DNA of 55,676 bases from Clostridiales bacterium (GTDB taxonomy: Bacteria; Bacillota; Clostridia; Saccharofermentanales; Saccharofermentanaceae), in assembly GCA_017509245.1 (NCBI GenBank), contig JAFWQC010000070.1, forward strand, positions 1 through 55,676, written 5' to 3'. The first letter of the stretch is position 1. Each line of letters starts with the position of its first letter. The notes under the pieces are model-generated. The model was not told where the DNA came from. It saw nothing but the letters and a program-made list of their open reading frames with translations, and ran no database searches. This document shows, piece after piece, positions 43,243 through 52,103 of the stretch. Position numbers and translations under genes: made by a program.

Positions 43243-45376
43243 CTTGTATTCTCCTATATACCTCAGAATCACTGAGTTTAACTTTGTCACCCGTCTTCAG
43301 TATGTTGAAGCATACTCTCATAGGCGTTACAGTCCTTAACCTAATGAGGTTGCAGTCCGCAAAAACCTCAAGGCATCTTTTTGCCTGGAACGGAGTCACC
43401 GATACATCATAATTGTTAGACACCAATCTTGCAAGAAGAACAAGATCGGTCGTGGACATCGCCGTACCTCCGAATTTCTCGATAGCCTTATAACATGCGC
43501 CGTACTGCTCGGCTGTCGGCTTCATGAGGTCAACAATATCCTCGCCCGGTGCCATCTTTGCTATCTGGTCCATCGCAAGTCCGCTCGAATAAAGCTTCTC
43601 CGCGATATCGGCCTTCTGCCACATGAATCCGTCCGGAACACCGGGTCTTACGTCTTCAAGATGAAGGCTCAGTGAAGTCTCACCGCGGTAGCAGTATTCA
43701 TTAATGGTATATGCAATATCGATCTTGTCGCCCGCCTTTAAGACGTTATAGTAATCGCCCATTCCGAAGCCGACTGCGGAAAGACTTATCTTTCCGGCCT
43801 GATCCGTGAGATCGAGCCTTACATGCGCTCCGCCGCTCATCTGAGCGATGTTCGAGATGATAAGACCTCTGGTAACGAATACAGGCTTGGGATTGCCTAT
43901 TCCGAATGGCCTTAACTTGCTTACTTCGGCGTAGGAATCAAAGTCCAGGCCTTCAGGTAGGATCTCGCACTCGGCGTTTATTACATCGTCCTCATTCTCC
44001 TCGCCGGAACGGCCCTTTTCTTCGAATATCCTGGCCGACTCATTTTCGAGCGCTTCCATAAATGCACACATCTCGGTCTTTCTTACGAGAAGGCCTGCCG
44101 CTTTCTTATGGCCGCCGAAGTTGACGAGCTTATCCGAGATCCGCTCCAGACATTCGTAAAGGTCGAAATCGCCGAACGCTCTTCCGGAACCCTTGGCACA
44201 GCCGGGCTCAGTCGAATCGTCAGTAAATACAAGAGCCGATCTGCCATAGAACTGCGAGAGTTTTCCTGCGACGATGCCGAGCACGCCCTGGTGCCAGTCC
44301 TTGCCGTAAACGACGATGGGACCGCAGGTGTTCGTGAGCGACCATTTGTCGGGCCTTGAAGGGTTCTCCAGCTGCGCTCTGGCCTCATCGAAAACCTTGG
44401 CCTCGATCTCCTTGCGCTCATCGTTCTCCTTGGTAAGATCCATGGCGGCAGTCTTTGCCTCAGTAGGATTGTTCTCAAGGAAAAGCTTTAAAGCGTCAGC
44501 CGAATCGTAGAGCCTTCCGGCAGCGTTGATGCGCGGCACGAAATTAAAAGATATGAATGTCTCATCCAGAGTCTTACCGGGAGTCAAAAGCATCTCGTTC
44601 ATGACGCCGACGCCGACATTCGAAGGATTCTTCATGCTCTTGAAAGCACGCTTGATTATCGTTCTGTTCTCGTTCGTTACGGAGACCAAGTCTGCAATGG
44701 TCGCAAGTCCTGCAAGTTCGATCGCCTGGCGCCAGATATTGCCCGTCACCTTGTGCCTGCCGTCCTTGCCCAAAGCCTCAACGAGCTTTAGTGCAACACC
44801 GGCTCCGCAAAGGTCGATGAAAGGATATGTGTTGTCAGGCCTCTTGGCGCAGATGACGCAGTCAGCGGGCGGCAGCTCATCCTTGACATTATGGTGGTCC
44901 GTGACGATCACCTTGATGCCTCTGTTCTTGAGCTCCTGGACAGTGTCGACATTGGTTACGCCGCAGTCAACCGTAATGACAAGATCAGGCTTTTTCTCGA
45001 TGACCTTGTCCATGATCTTCTCGGTAAGGCCGTAGCCGTGCTCGGCTCTGTGCGGCACGATGTACTGCACATTGATCTGGTGGCTTCTGAAATATCTTAC
45101 GAGGATCGAAGTGGCGGTAACACCGTCGCAGTCATAGTCGCCGTAGACAAGGATCTTGCCGCGCCTGTCCATCGTCTCATTGATGATGTCCACGGCCTTT
45201 CTCATGTCATTATAAAGGAACGGATCGTACCAGATTCCGTCATCCTCAGACAAAAATTGTTCTGCTGACTGCCCTTCGGTTATGCCGCGGTTCTTAAGCA
45301 AAACATTAAGGAGCGTATCGGCATCCGCTACTTTTTGGGATGCCGATAAGCGCCAGTTCTTACCGGTCAATAACAT
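43235..45376 (-). CDS. recJ: Single-strand-DNA exonuclease RecJ, 713 aa
   Basis: 5'-3' exonuclease used in recombination and mismatch repair. DHH-family motifs: YGDYDCDGVTATSIL, VDCGVTN, TDHHNVKDELPPADCVI, then the DHHA1 domain with GHKKAAGLLVRK-type motif near residue 425, and an OB domain (residues about 480-590). The C-terminal about 120 residues (GEDIVDLMKPTAEQYGACYK) form an extra helical domain also seen in other Clostridia. Coupled to rel by an 8-base overlap. A TATAAT box lies at 45415-45410; the ribosome binding site is weak. Confidence 0.93.
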   Translation of the reverse strand: MLLTGKNWRLSASQKVADADTLLNVLLKNRGITEGQSAEQFLSEDDGIWYDPFLYNDMRKAVDIINETMDRRGKILVYGDYDCDGVTATSILVRYFRSHQINVQYIVPHRAEHGYGLTEKIMDKVIEKKPDLVITVDCGVTNVDTVQELKNRGIKVIVTDHHNVKDELPPADCVICAKRPDNTYPFIDLCGAGVALKLVEALGKDGRHKVTGNIWRQAIELAGLATIADLVSVTNENRTIIKRAFKSMKNPSNVGVGVMNEMLLTPGKTLDETFISFNFVPRINAAGRLYDSADALKLFLENNPTEAKTAAMDLTKENDERKEIEAKVFDEARAQLENPSRPDKWSLTNTCGPIVVYGKDWHQGVLGIVAGKLSQFYGRSALVFTDDSTEPGCAKGSGRAFGDFDLYECLERISDKLVNFGGHKKAAGLLVRKTEMCAFMEALENESARIFEEKGRSGEENEDDVINAECEILPEGLDFDSYAEVSKLRPFGIGNPKPVFVTRGLIISNIAQMSGGAHVRLDLTDQAGKISLSAVGFGMGDYYNVLKAGDKIDIAYTINEYCYRGETSLSLHLEDVRPGVPDGFMWQKADIAEKLYSSGLAMDQIAKMAPGEDIVDLMKPTAEQYGACYKAIEKFGGTAMSTTDLVLLARLVSNNYDVSVTPFQAKRCLEVFADCNLIRLRTVTPMRVCFNILKTGDKVKLSDSEVYRRIQGD

Positions 45377-45454
45377 ATCATAAATCTCAACTTTATCTTT
45401 ATTGGGTTTATTATATCAAAAACAGAGTCAAGATTACATAAACAGGGTTGTGCA

Positions 45455-45481
45455 ATAAAATGGCCACCCGTTAAGGTGGCC
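45455..45481 (-). terminator. Terminator of rpsU
   Basis: Minus-strand GGCCACC / GGTGGCC hairpin with a TTAACG loop, followed by ATTTTATT, about 15 bases after the rpsU stop codon. Confidence 0.88.
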
Positions 45482-45496
45482 CTGATCTTAGTCTTA

Positions 45497-45670
45497 TTAA
45501 TGCTTTCTCTTGCGAGCTGCTTCAGACTTCTTCTTTCTCTTTACAGAAGGCTTCTCGTAGTGTTCTCTCTTACGAACTTCTGCAAGTACGCCTGACTTTG
45601 CGCAAGAACGCTTAAATCTGCGAAGTGCACTGTCAAGGGACTCGCCTTCCTTAACTTTAATCTCAGACAT
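45497..45670 (-). CDS. rpsU: 30S ribosomal protein S21, 57 aa
   Basis: Small-subunit ribosomal protein. Translation gives [20 protein letters not shown], then [20 protein letters not shown] and the basic tail [16 protein letters not shown], matching S21 over its whole length. The ATG has GAGGGGGG upstream; an excellent promoter and a terminator make it a single-gene unit. It is too short for standard ORF thresholds. Confidence 0.97.
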   Translation of the reverse strand: MSEIKVKEGESLDSALRRFKRSCAKSGVLAEVRKREHYEKPSVKRKKKSEAARKRKH

Positions 45671-45709
45671 CTTTATCCCCCCTCTCGTGCGTGGATTTCA
45701 AACTCGCAT

Positions 45710-45738
45710 ATTATATAGGACGGCCACTGATAAGTCAA
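45710..45738 (-). promoter_or_regulatory. Promoter of rpsU
   Basis: Minus-strand TTGACT (45738-45733), 17 bases, TATAAT (45715-45710). Confidence 0.75.
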
Positions 45739-45757
45739 ACCTTATGGCCCAAAACCG

Positions 45758-46549
45758 TCAGCCGACCGGAAACAGCGGCACATCAGCAAGCAAAAGCGCT
45801 GCGATGCATCCGATCGAGATGGCCGGTGCAAGTGATATCTTTCTGTTCTTCGCTTTGCATACGAGCGCGAAAATAATGCCTGTTACTATCGCGATCCCCA
45901 AAGCCATGCAGGCACCTCTGATGTGAAGGAATAACAGAAGGCACATAACGAGCTTTGATGGTCCGTAGCTGAGCTTGGAGCCCGTGATCCTGGAGATGAT
46001 GGCTGTCGCAATTATCATGAGCAGACCCGCGCTGACTGAAGCAATAAGGCCTTCAACGGCATATCTTCTCATGTCAGGCATAAAGCCCACCGTAATTATC
46101 CACACTACAAGGATCGCGCCGAGGAAACCGTCGGGAATAACGCCCGAATCCCAGTCTGCCAGAGACAGGCCGAGGAGAAGGACTTCCAATGTAAGAGTTG
46201 CAATGACGACTGCGTCGACCGCACCGTGGAGTGCAAGCGTTCCTGCAAATAATAATCCAAGCAATATCTCGAAAATAAGATCTCTCGGCGGAACCTTCGA
46301 ACCGCAGTATCTGCACTTGCCCTTAAGAGCGATATAGGAAATGACCGGGAAAAGATCAGCAGTGGACAGTTCATGGCCGCAGGTGTCGCAGTGGCTGTGT
46401 CCCATCATCCAGTTCTCGTGGCGGACGACACGCCATGCTGTGCAGGTGATAAAACTTGCAAATACCGCGCCGAACAGGAATGCCAGCACGATAAGATAAA
46501 CACCGATGAAAGGTATCGCAAAAAGCGGATAAGACAGATTCTCGATCAT
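45758..46549 (-). CDS. Prepilin-peptidase-like (A24) membrane protein, 263 aa, second catalytic Asp not seen
   Basis: N-terminal domain with two CxxC pairs (CDTCGHELSTADLFPVISYI and CRYCGSKVPPRDLIFE), as in bifunctional leader peptidases that cleave and methylate type IV prepilins, followed by about six helices. First catalytic Asp lies in SLADWDSGVIPDGFL. Where the family has GxGDxKL, this sequence reads SYGPSKLVMCL, so the second Asp appears replaced by Pro. It may be inactive, divergent or use another Asp. Start has GGAGGAAC upstream. No other pilus gene is in the window. Confidence 0.8.
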   Translation of the reverse strand: MIENLSYPLFAIPFIGVYLIVLAFLFGAVFASFITCTAWRVVRHENWMMGHSHCDTCGHELSTADLFPVISYIALKGKCRYCGSKVPPRDLIFEILLGLLFAGTLALHGAVDAVVIATLTLEVLLLGLSLADWDSGVIPDGFLGAILVVWIITVGFMPDMRRYAVEGLIASVSAGLLMIIATAIISRITGSKLSYGPSKLVMCLLLFLHIRGACMALGIAIVTGIIFALVCKAKNRKISLAPAISIGCIAALLLADVPLFPVG

Positions 46550-46697
46550 TGTTCCTCCAAAGACCTCGCAGTTAACATCAGACTCTTTAGACTGCAGTCT
46601 ATTCTAGCATATACACATGCCCGATAGCCATTAGTGTTATATGCTTAGCATTAAACGGATATCATGATTAAATGGCATTTGCAGGCTTCATATGCAA

Positions 46698-46726
46698 AAG
46701 GCTTTGTAACAATGTTACAAAGCCTT
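46698..46726 (-). terminator. Terminator of the GH3 gene
   Basis: Perfect 13-bp inverted repeat AAGGCTTTGTAAC / GTTACAAAGCCTT with a 3-base loop, followed on the minus strand by TTGC, about 30 bases after the gene stop. Poly-U is short. Confidence 0.65.
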
Positions 46727-46754
46727 AAGATGCGCTTGTTTATTATATTTTCGA

Positions 46755-48848
46755 TCAGATTGTAAACTCAAAAGACTTCTTACCGGTAAGGCTTAAAGTG
46801 CGCTCATCCGGCTGACCGAAGCCTACGTAGAAGGTGGTTTTGCCCCGGGCAGTTACCTTCTCTCCCGCATCGTTTACAACTTTGAAGCTGTCAGGCGAAA
46901 TGGGGATCTCAACCTGTGCATTTTCTCCCGCGTCTGCTGTCACCCTTGCAAAACCGGCAAGCCTCGTATTCCTGACTTCGTTGGGATCTTCAGATCTCAT
47001 GTAGACCTGGACGACTTCGCTCGTCTCAATGTCTCCGGTATTGCTTATTGAAACCTTCACGGTAATGCCGCTTGTCTCCGGATCTGAGCCTTCATACTCA
47101 ACTGATGTGATATCAAGCTTACCGTATGTAAGTCCGTAGCCGAACGGATAGAGAGGCTCTGTCTCAAGATAGCGGTATGTCCTGCCCTTCATCGAGTAAT
47201 CCTCAAAATCGGGAAGATCATTTGTATCTTTGTAGAAAGTCACCGGGAGCTTGCCTGAAGGATTGACCTTGCCGAAGAGAATGTCGCCAATGGACTGACC
47301 GCCTAAGGCACCCGGGTACCATGCCTGGAGAATGGCAGAAGATTTCTCTTCAAGAGCTGAGAGATCCATAGCAGAACCTGCCATTACAACAGTAACGAAA
47401 GGCTTTCCTGAAGCGATGACAGTATCAATAAGCTTGCGCTGCGTCTTCGGGAACAGAAGATCCGGCTTGTCGCCTGACCTGTACATGTTGCCCTCGTCGC
47501 CTTCCTCGCCTTCGAGTGTCTCGTTAAGGCCTATTACGAGAATTACAAGGTCAGACCTGTTCATGATGGCCTTTGCCTCAGCGATCCTGTGGTAATCACG
47601 CGACAGAACGTCAGGCTTTGTAAGGCTCAGGTCACATCCGTCTGAGTAAAGGAGCCTCACGTCCTCTCCTGCGGCGTTCCTGATGCCCTCTAATGCCGTT
47701 ATGTACTCGGACGATGTTCCATAGTAGTTGCCGACAAGGCACGCTCTGGAGTCGGCATTGGGGCCGATTACGGAGATGACTTTCGTCTTGTTCTTATCAA
47801 TTGGAAGAATGCCGTCATTCTTAAGAAGAACGATGCTCTCGTCAGATGCTCTCTTTGCAACGGCAAGATGCTCTTTTGTCTCAACATCAAGATAGTTAAG
47901 ATCATCAAACTCAGTCTCATCGAACATGCCAAGTAAGAATCTCGTGGTAAAGAGTCTTACGGCAGCATTCCTTATGTCTTGCTCGGAAACGAGGCCCTTG
48001 TTGTATGCACTCATGAGATGGATATATGTGCAGCCGCAGTTAAGGTCGCATCCCTTCTTAAGAGCAAGCGCAGCGCTCTCTTCACTGTTCTTTGTTACCT
48101 TGTGGCGTTCATGGAAATCCCTGATCGCCCAGCAGTCTGATACGATATGACCTTTAAATCCCCACTTGTCACGGACCACTTCCTGAAGATATGAGTGACC
48201 GCAGCAGGGCTCGCCGTTGGTCCTGTTGTAAGCACCCATGACTGACTCAACTTCCGCTTCCTCAACGCATGCTTCAAATGCAGGCATATATGTCTCATAA
48301 AGGTCCTTATCAGAGCACGTTGCGTTGAATTCATGCCTTACGGCTTCAGGTCCGGAGTGGACTACAAAATGCTTGGCGCAGGCAGCAGTCTTCATGTACT
48401 CACCGTCGCCCTGAAGTCCCTTGATAAATGGAATGGCAAGCCTTGAGATAAGGTGCGGATCCTCGCCGTAAGTTTCCTGTCCCCTGCCCCACCTCGGGTC
48501 TCTGAAAAGGTTTACGTTAGGTGACCAGAAAGTCAGTCCCTTATAGATATCACGGTCGCCGTTGGCCTTGTATTCATTATATTTCGCACGGCCTTCCGTA
48601 CCGCAGATATCACCGATCTCACCCATGAGTCCGGTATCGAAAGTCGCACCGAGACCTATTGCCTGCGGAAAGCTCGTAGCCGTACCGGCTCTTGCAACTC
48701 CGTGCAGTGTCTCATTCCACCAGTTGTATTCTGGTATTCCCAGGCGTTCTATCGCAGGAGAATCGTATCTCAATTGCGAAGCAGCCTCTTCAACAGTCAT
48801 TTTGCTTACTAATTCTTCAGCTCTTTGTCTGGCTTTTTCTCTGTCCAT
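46755..48848 (-). CDS. Glycoside hydrolase family 3, beta-glucosidase/beta-xylosidase type, 697 aa
   Basis: Hydrolyses terminal beta-linked sugars. N-terminal barrel: YNWWNETLHGVARAGTATSFPQAIGLGATFD and AKHFVVHSGPEAVRHEFNA; nucleophile Asp in GHIVSDCWAIRDFHERH; second domain KNDGILPIDKNKTKVISVIGPNAD; C-terminal fibronectin III-like domain (about 610-690). The SDCWAI sequence and Cys-rich barrel resemble bacterial and plant beta-xylosidases, so xylo-oligosaccharides are a plausible substrate. No signal peptide, so it works on imported sugars. Start 48848 has AGGAG nine bases upstream; longer frames are not supported. A TATAAT lies at 48891-48886. Confidence 0.92.
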   Translation of the reverse strand: MDREKARQRAEELVSKMTVEEAASQLRYDSPAIERLGIPEYNWWNETLHGVARAGTATSFPQAIGLGATFDTGLMGEIGDICGTEGRAKYNEYKANGDRDIYKGLTFWSPNVNLFRDPRWGRGQETYGEDPHLISRLAIPFIKGLQGDGEYMKTAACAKHFVVHSGPEAVRHEFNATCSDKDLYETYMPAFEACVEEAEVESVMGAYNRTNGEPCCGHSYLQEVVRDKWGFKGHIVSDCWAIRDFHERHKVTKNSEESAALALKKGCDLNCGCTYIHLMSAYNKGLVSEQDIRNAAVRLFTTRFLLGMFDETEFDDLNYLDVETKEHLAVAKRASDESIVLLKNDGILPIDKNKTKVISVIGPNADSRACLVGNYYGTSSEYITALEGIRNAAGEDVRLLYSDGCDLSLTKPDVLSRDYHRIAEAKAIMNRSDLVILVIGLNETLEGEEGDEGNMYRSGDKPDLLFPKTQRKLIDTVIASGKPFVTVVMAGSAMDLSALEEKSSAILQAWYPGALGGQSIGDILFGKVNPSGKLPVTFYKDTNDLPDFEDYSMKGRTYRYLETEPLYPFGYGLTYGKLDITSVEYEGSDPETSGITVKVSISNTGDIETSEVVQVYMRSEDPNEVRNTRLAGFARVTADAGENAQVEIPISPDSFKVVNDAGEKVTARGKTTFYVGFGQPDERTLSLTGKKSFEFTI

Positions 48849-48943
48849 AACGCACATTCTCCTGTCCGTTAGATGTAGTAAATTTATTATACAACCTGAG
48901 GATATGCACATATCTATCACGCATCGAGCGATAATTTTACCGA

Positions 48944-48965
48944 TTTTGCTATTTTCATAGCAAAA
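48944..48965. promoter_or_regulatory. Palindromic operator candidate between the GH3 gene and the AraC/cupin regulator
   Basis: Perfect inverted repeat TTTTGCTAT and ATAGCAAAA with four bases between. The core TTTTGCT also recurs in the direct repeats upstream of the sugar-binding protein gene. It lies between the two divergent genes, next to TTGAAA (48970-48975), which with TATAAA downstream may be the regulator promoter. Confidence 0.55.
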
Positions 48966-49029
48966 AGGCTTGAAAACGATAATTTGAGTCTATAAAATTG
49001 TAGCATTGACTTTCAAGGATGGGGATCCT

Positions 49030-49959
49030 ATGCAGTTTAATGACAATTCAGTACCGGGCAAGTACCAACAGCCGATTGGGAGCTTTGTTGGGCGTATAGT
49101 CAGCAATGATGTCGAAGAGGTAGACTTTCTGCCCGGTTCCAATATGCGTATCTGGTACAACAACCGCTCTGAAGACTATCCTGTTCACATGCACAGCTGT
49201 CTTGAGATCACGATACCTATCGAAAATTCATACACATACATATTTGATGACCGTACGATAATCCTCAAGGAAAAAGAGATCCTGCTCGTACCGCCGGATA
49301 TGCTCCACAAGATTTCCGGTACTAGATCGGGCATCAGGTTCATTTACCTTTTCAAGATAGATTTCCTTAAGGATTTCTTCGACTACGATGAATTCAGGAG
49401 AGTGATCAATGAGCCGCTGCTCGTAACACCGGAAACACACCCGGATGTATATAATCTTATTTTCGAGCGCTTCATGGAGATAAACGATCTGTACTTCTTC
49501 TACTCAACAACAGTAAAAGAAATATCGATCTTCAGCAAGCTTCTGGATGTATTCGGCATGCTCATGAAGAAGGATTACTCCGACAGTCTTGTCGTGCCTC
49601 AGAACGACAAACAGCGCGAGATCTACATCAAGTTCAAGACCCTCGCCGAATGGCTCGCCATGCACAGTTCCGAGAGCATCTCGATGGATGAGGCTGCAAC
49701 CCAGGTCGGTTATTCCAAATTCCACTTCGCAAGACTCTTTAAAGAGTATACCGGTATGACCTTCAACGACTATCAGACGGCATTAAAGCTCAAGGAAGTT
49801 GAACGCCAGTTAAGCGATACGGATCTTCAGATCAGTGATATCGCAATGGCCTGCGGTTTTAACAACCTGACTTCATTAAGCCGCTGCTTCAAAAAGCAAT
49901 ACGGCTGTTCCCCTTCACAGTTCAGGAACAGGATCAGAAGGACCAAGAAAAAGTTCTAA
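49030..49959 (+). CDS. AraC-family regulator with N-terminal cupin, 309 aa
   Basis: Likely sugar-responsive activator of the locus. Residues about 35-120 form an AraC-type cupin (YPVHMHSCLEITIPIENSYTY, ILLVPPDMLHKI); residues about 205-300 form the DNA-binding domain with two helix-turn-helix units (ISMDEAATQVGYSKFHFARLF and LQISDIAMACGFNNLTSLSRCF). Start 49030 is preceded by GGATGGGG; a TTG further up is not used. Divergent from GH3 and upstream of the ABC importer operon. Confidence 0.9.
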   Translation: MQFNDNSVPGKYQQPIGSFVGRIVSNDVEEVDFLPGSNMRIWYNNRSEDYPVHMHSCLEITIPIENSYTYIFDDRTIILKEKEILLVPPDMLHKISGTRSGIRFIYLFKIDFLKDFFDYDEFRRVINEPLLVTPETHPDVYNLIFERFMEINDLYFFYSTTVKEISIFSKLLDVFGMLMKKDYSDSLVVPQNDKQREIYIKFKTLAEWLAMHSSESISMDEAATQVGYSKFHFARLFKEYTGMTFNDYQTALKLKEVERQLSDTDLQISDIAMACGFNNLTSLSRCFKKQYGCSPSQFRNRIRRTKKKF

Positions 49960-49985
49960 AGACCGGTTATTAAATGCATTTTATG

Positions 49986-50022
49986 GCTGTCCCGAAAATT
50001 GATCTTTCGAGACAGCTTTTTA
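49986..50022 (+). terminator. Terminator of the AraC/cupin regulator gene
   Basis: GCTGTC / GACAGC hairpin extended by CGAAA / TTTCG, then TTTTTATTT. Confidence 0.85.
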
Positions 50023-50033
50023 TTTCCGGACAA

Positions 50034-50079
50034 AATAAAAGCTGCGTCTTTGAGGAGGCAATGTCCAAAGACGCAGCTT
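50034..50079 (-). terminator. Terminator of the sugar ABC operon
   Basis: Minus-strand AAGCTGCGTCTTTG / CAAAGACGCAGCTT hairpin (14 bp) followed by TTATTTTG, about 60 bases after the last permease gene. Confidence 0.88.
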
Positions 50080-50137
50080 ATTAATATGTAATGATGTATT
50101 CAGCTATCAGATAACTGAATTCATGGAAGTGCAAGTC

Positions 50138-51007
50138 TTATGACTTGACACCGCCCAATGCAACACCTTCAACGATATATCTTGAGAGGAATGCGTAAAC
50201 GATGATAAGAGGGAGAACCGTGATGCTAAGTCCCAGATAGATCGAACCGAATTCTGTTCTGTAGATATCACCATTGAGCAAGTCGACCATCATAGGGAGC
50301 GTAGCCTTCTTCTTATTAGTGAGAAGGATCAAAGGTGTGAAGAGCTGGTTCCAGCTTGCTACGTAACCGAAGATTGCCTGTGTAGCAATAGCGGGTTTCA
50401 TAAGCGGGATAACGATCTGGTTAAAGATTCTGAACTCTCCTGCTCCGTCGATTCTTGCAGACTGTACGATTTCCATGGAAAGCGTAGCCTGCAGGTACTG
50501 TCTCATGAAGAATACTGTCATAGGAGCGGCTATGGCAGGAAGAATAAGCATTGAGAGCTTATTTGTCAAACCGAGCTTATAAACAGCCTGATAGAAACCG
50601 ATCATGGTAACTGTACCAGGGATCATCATGATTGCCATGATAATAGCGTTGAATGTATCTCTGAACTTCCACTCATAAGCTGAGATAGCATAAGCGGTAA
50701 GTGAAGAGAAGTAAACGTTAAGGATTGTTGCGCCTGTAGAAATGATAAAGGAGTTAAGGAAACCCGTTGCAGGGTGGAAGTCTTTACCATTAAATACGGC
50801 CCAGTTTCTCTGAAGATTCTGGATAGGATGCTCTGAAATAAAGGAAACAGCATATCTCTGAATCTCAGCGGAACTTCTTGTTGCATTAATGAACATCAAG
50901 AAGAAAGGGAATAATGTAAGGATTGAGAAGAAGATTGATACTATGTAAATAATTACTCTAAGTACCTTATCTGATCTTTCAATTGAAGATTTACTAACAT
51001 CAGCCAT
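50138..51007 (-). CDS. ABC sugar permease, MalG/CUT1 type, 289 aa
   Basis: Six transmembrane helices forming half of the import channel. The EAA loop that docks on the ATPase is SARIDGAGEFRIFNQIVIPLMKPA, typical of CUT1 MalG-like permeases, and the C-terminus reads EGVALGGVKS. Start has GAGGTGAG upstream. No ATPase is encoded nearby, as usual where one MsmK-type ATPase serves several importers. Co-transcribed with the other permease. Confidence 0.93.
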   Translation of the reverse strand: MADVSKSSIERSDKVLRVIIYIVSIFFSILTLFPFFLMFINATRSSAEIQRYAVSFISEHPIQNLQRNWAVFNGKDFHPATGFLNSFIISTGATILNVYFSSLTAYAISAYEWKFRDTFNAIIMAIMMIPGTVTMIGFYQAVYKLGLTNKLSMLILPAIAAPMTVFFMRQYLQATLSMEIVQSARIDGAGEFRIFNQIVIPLMKPAIATQAIFGYVASWNQLFTPLILLTNKKKATLPMMVDLLNGDIYRTEFGSIYLGLSITVLPLIIVYAFLSRYIVEGVALGGVKS

Positions 51008-51018
51008 ATCTACTCACC

Positions 51019-52020
51019 TCAAAACCCTTTCTTTGCAGCCTTAAGCTCTTGTTTTCTAAGCTTCTTAAGTCTCGCTTCATCCTTATCTCTCATAATGAAG
51101 AAGAGGATCATGGAGAAGAAGACGATAACCAGGAACAAGATAACGCTTGCTGCTGCAGCTCTATTATAGAGGTAACTACCTGAGAATGCCTGGTTACGAA
51201 TGTACATGTTCGTTGTAAGACCAGCGTTATCAGCCTGTGTGTTGATAAACTGCTGAGGAACGTCGAACATATTCAAGCCACCGATGAGAGCAGTAACGAG
51301 GACGAACAGGAGGATCTGACGGATACAAGGAATCGTAATTCTGAAGAATGTCTGAACTCTGTTAGCACCGTCGATCTCAGCAGCCTCGAAGATCTCAGGA
51401 CTGATACCGATTACGCCTGCGATAAGGTTAACCATCGTATGACCATACCACTGGAAGAACTGAATAAAGGCGATGATGCCCTTTACAGGCCATTCCTTAA
51501 GCAAGTACTGGTATGGTTCTCTCGTATGACCAAAAAGCTTTGCAATACCGCCCATAAGGTCGTTTACAGGTCCCTTAGGGAACTGGAACATTACGTTGAA
51601 CAACATAGCGATCGTTGCTGCCGTAATGATGTTAGGCATATAGAATAAAATCTTGAATAAGCCCTGTCCCTTTACCTTTGATCTTCTGTCGGTAAACCAT
51701 GCAGTAAACAAAAGACCGAAAGTAATCTGAGGAATGAAGTTCATAATCCAGATGATCCAGGTATTTCTAAATGCCTTAGCAAAAGTCTGGGAACCAAGTA
51801 CTTCTTTGAAATTCTTAAAGATGTACCATGCTTCACCTGTCTTAGGATCCTTGAAAGGGAGAATGCCCCAGTCTGTGTTAGCAAGACCCTTAAGATCCGT
51901 AAATCCGATTACAAATGTATATACAACCGGATAAAGAGTAAAAATACAAAATGCAAGAATAAACGGAATGGAGAATAAATATCCGTATTTTGCATAGTTA
52001 ACAAGTTTTTTGTTTCTCAT
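51019..52020 (-). CDS. ABC sugar permease, MalF/CUT1 type, 333 aa
   Basis: Partner of the MalG-type permease. Six or seven helices; EAA loop EIFEAAEIDGANRVQTFFRITIP. An N-terminal extension (residues 1-20) and a basic C-terminal tail (RDKDEARLKKLRKQEL) lie in the cytoplasm. Start has GGAGG upstream. Separated from the binding-protein gene by a hairpin. Substrate unknown, probably an oligosaccharide given the GH3 neighbour. Confidence 0.93.
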   Translation of the reverse strand: MRNKKLVNYAKYGYLFSIPFILAFCIFTLYPVVYTFVIGFTDLKGLANTDWGILPFKDPKTGEAWYIFKNFKEVLGSQTFAKAFRNTWIIWIMNFIPQITFGLLFTAWFTDRRSKVKGQGLFKILFYMPNIITAATIAMLFNVMFQFPKGPVNDLMGGIAKLFGHTREPYQYLLKEWPVKGIIAFIQFFQWYGHTMVNLIAGVIGISPEIFEAAEIDGANRVQTFFRITIPCIRQILLFVLVTALIGGLNMFDVPQQFINTQADNAGLTTNMYIRNQAFSGSYLYNRAAAASVILFLVIVFFSMILFFIMRDKDEARLKKLRKQELKAAKKGF

Positions 52021-52041
52021 TTAACAGCCTCCACCAGTTTT

Positions 52042-52077
52042 AAAAAGCGGCAGGGTAAATACCGATCTACCCTGCCG
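52042..52077 (-). terminator. Intra-operon hairpin between the binding-protein and permease genes
   Basis: Minus-strand CGGCAGGGTA / TACCCTGCCG stem (10 bp) followed by CTTTTTAAAAC, before the first permease gene. Likely a partial terminator or RNA-stabilising hairpin that lets the binding protein be made in excess. Confidence 0.75.
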
Positions 52078-52103
52078 CCACAGCATCTAAATACTAGATC
52101 TGA

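Noticed and set aside
43243..43290. ATG start for rel at 43290
   Set aside because: It would overlap recJ by 56 bases; the GTG at 43242 has AGGAG and a small overlap.
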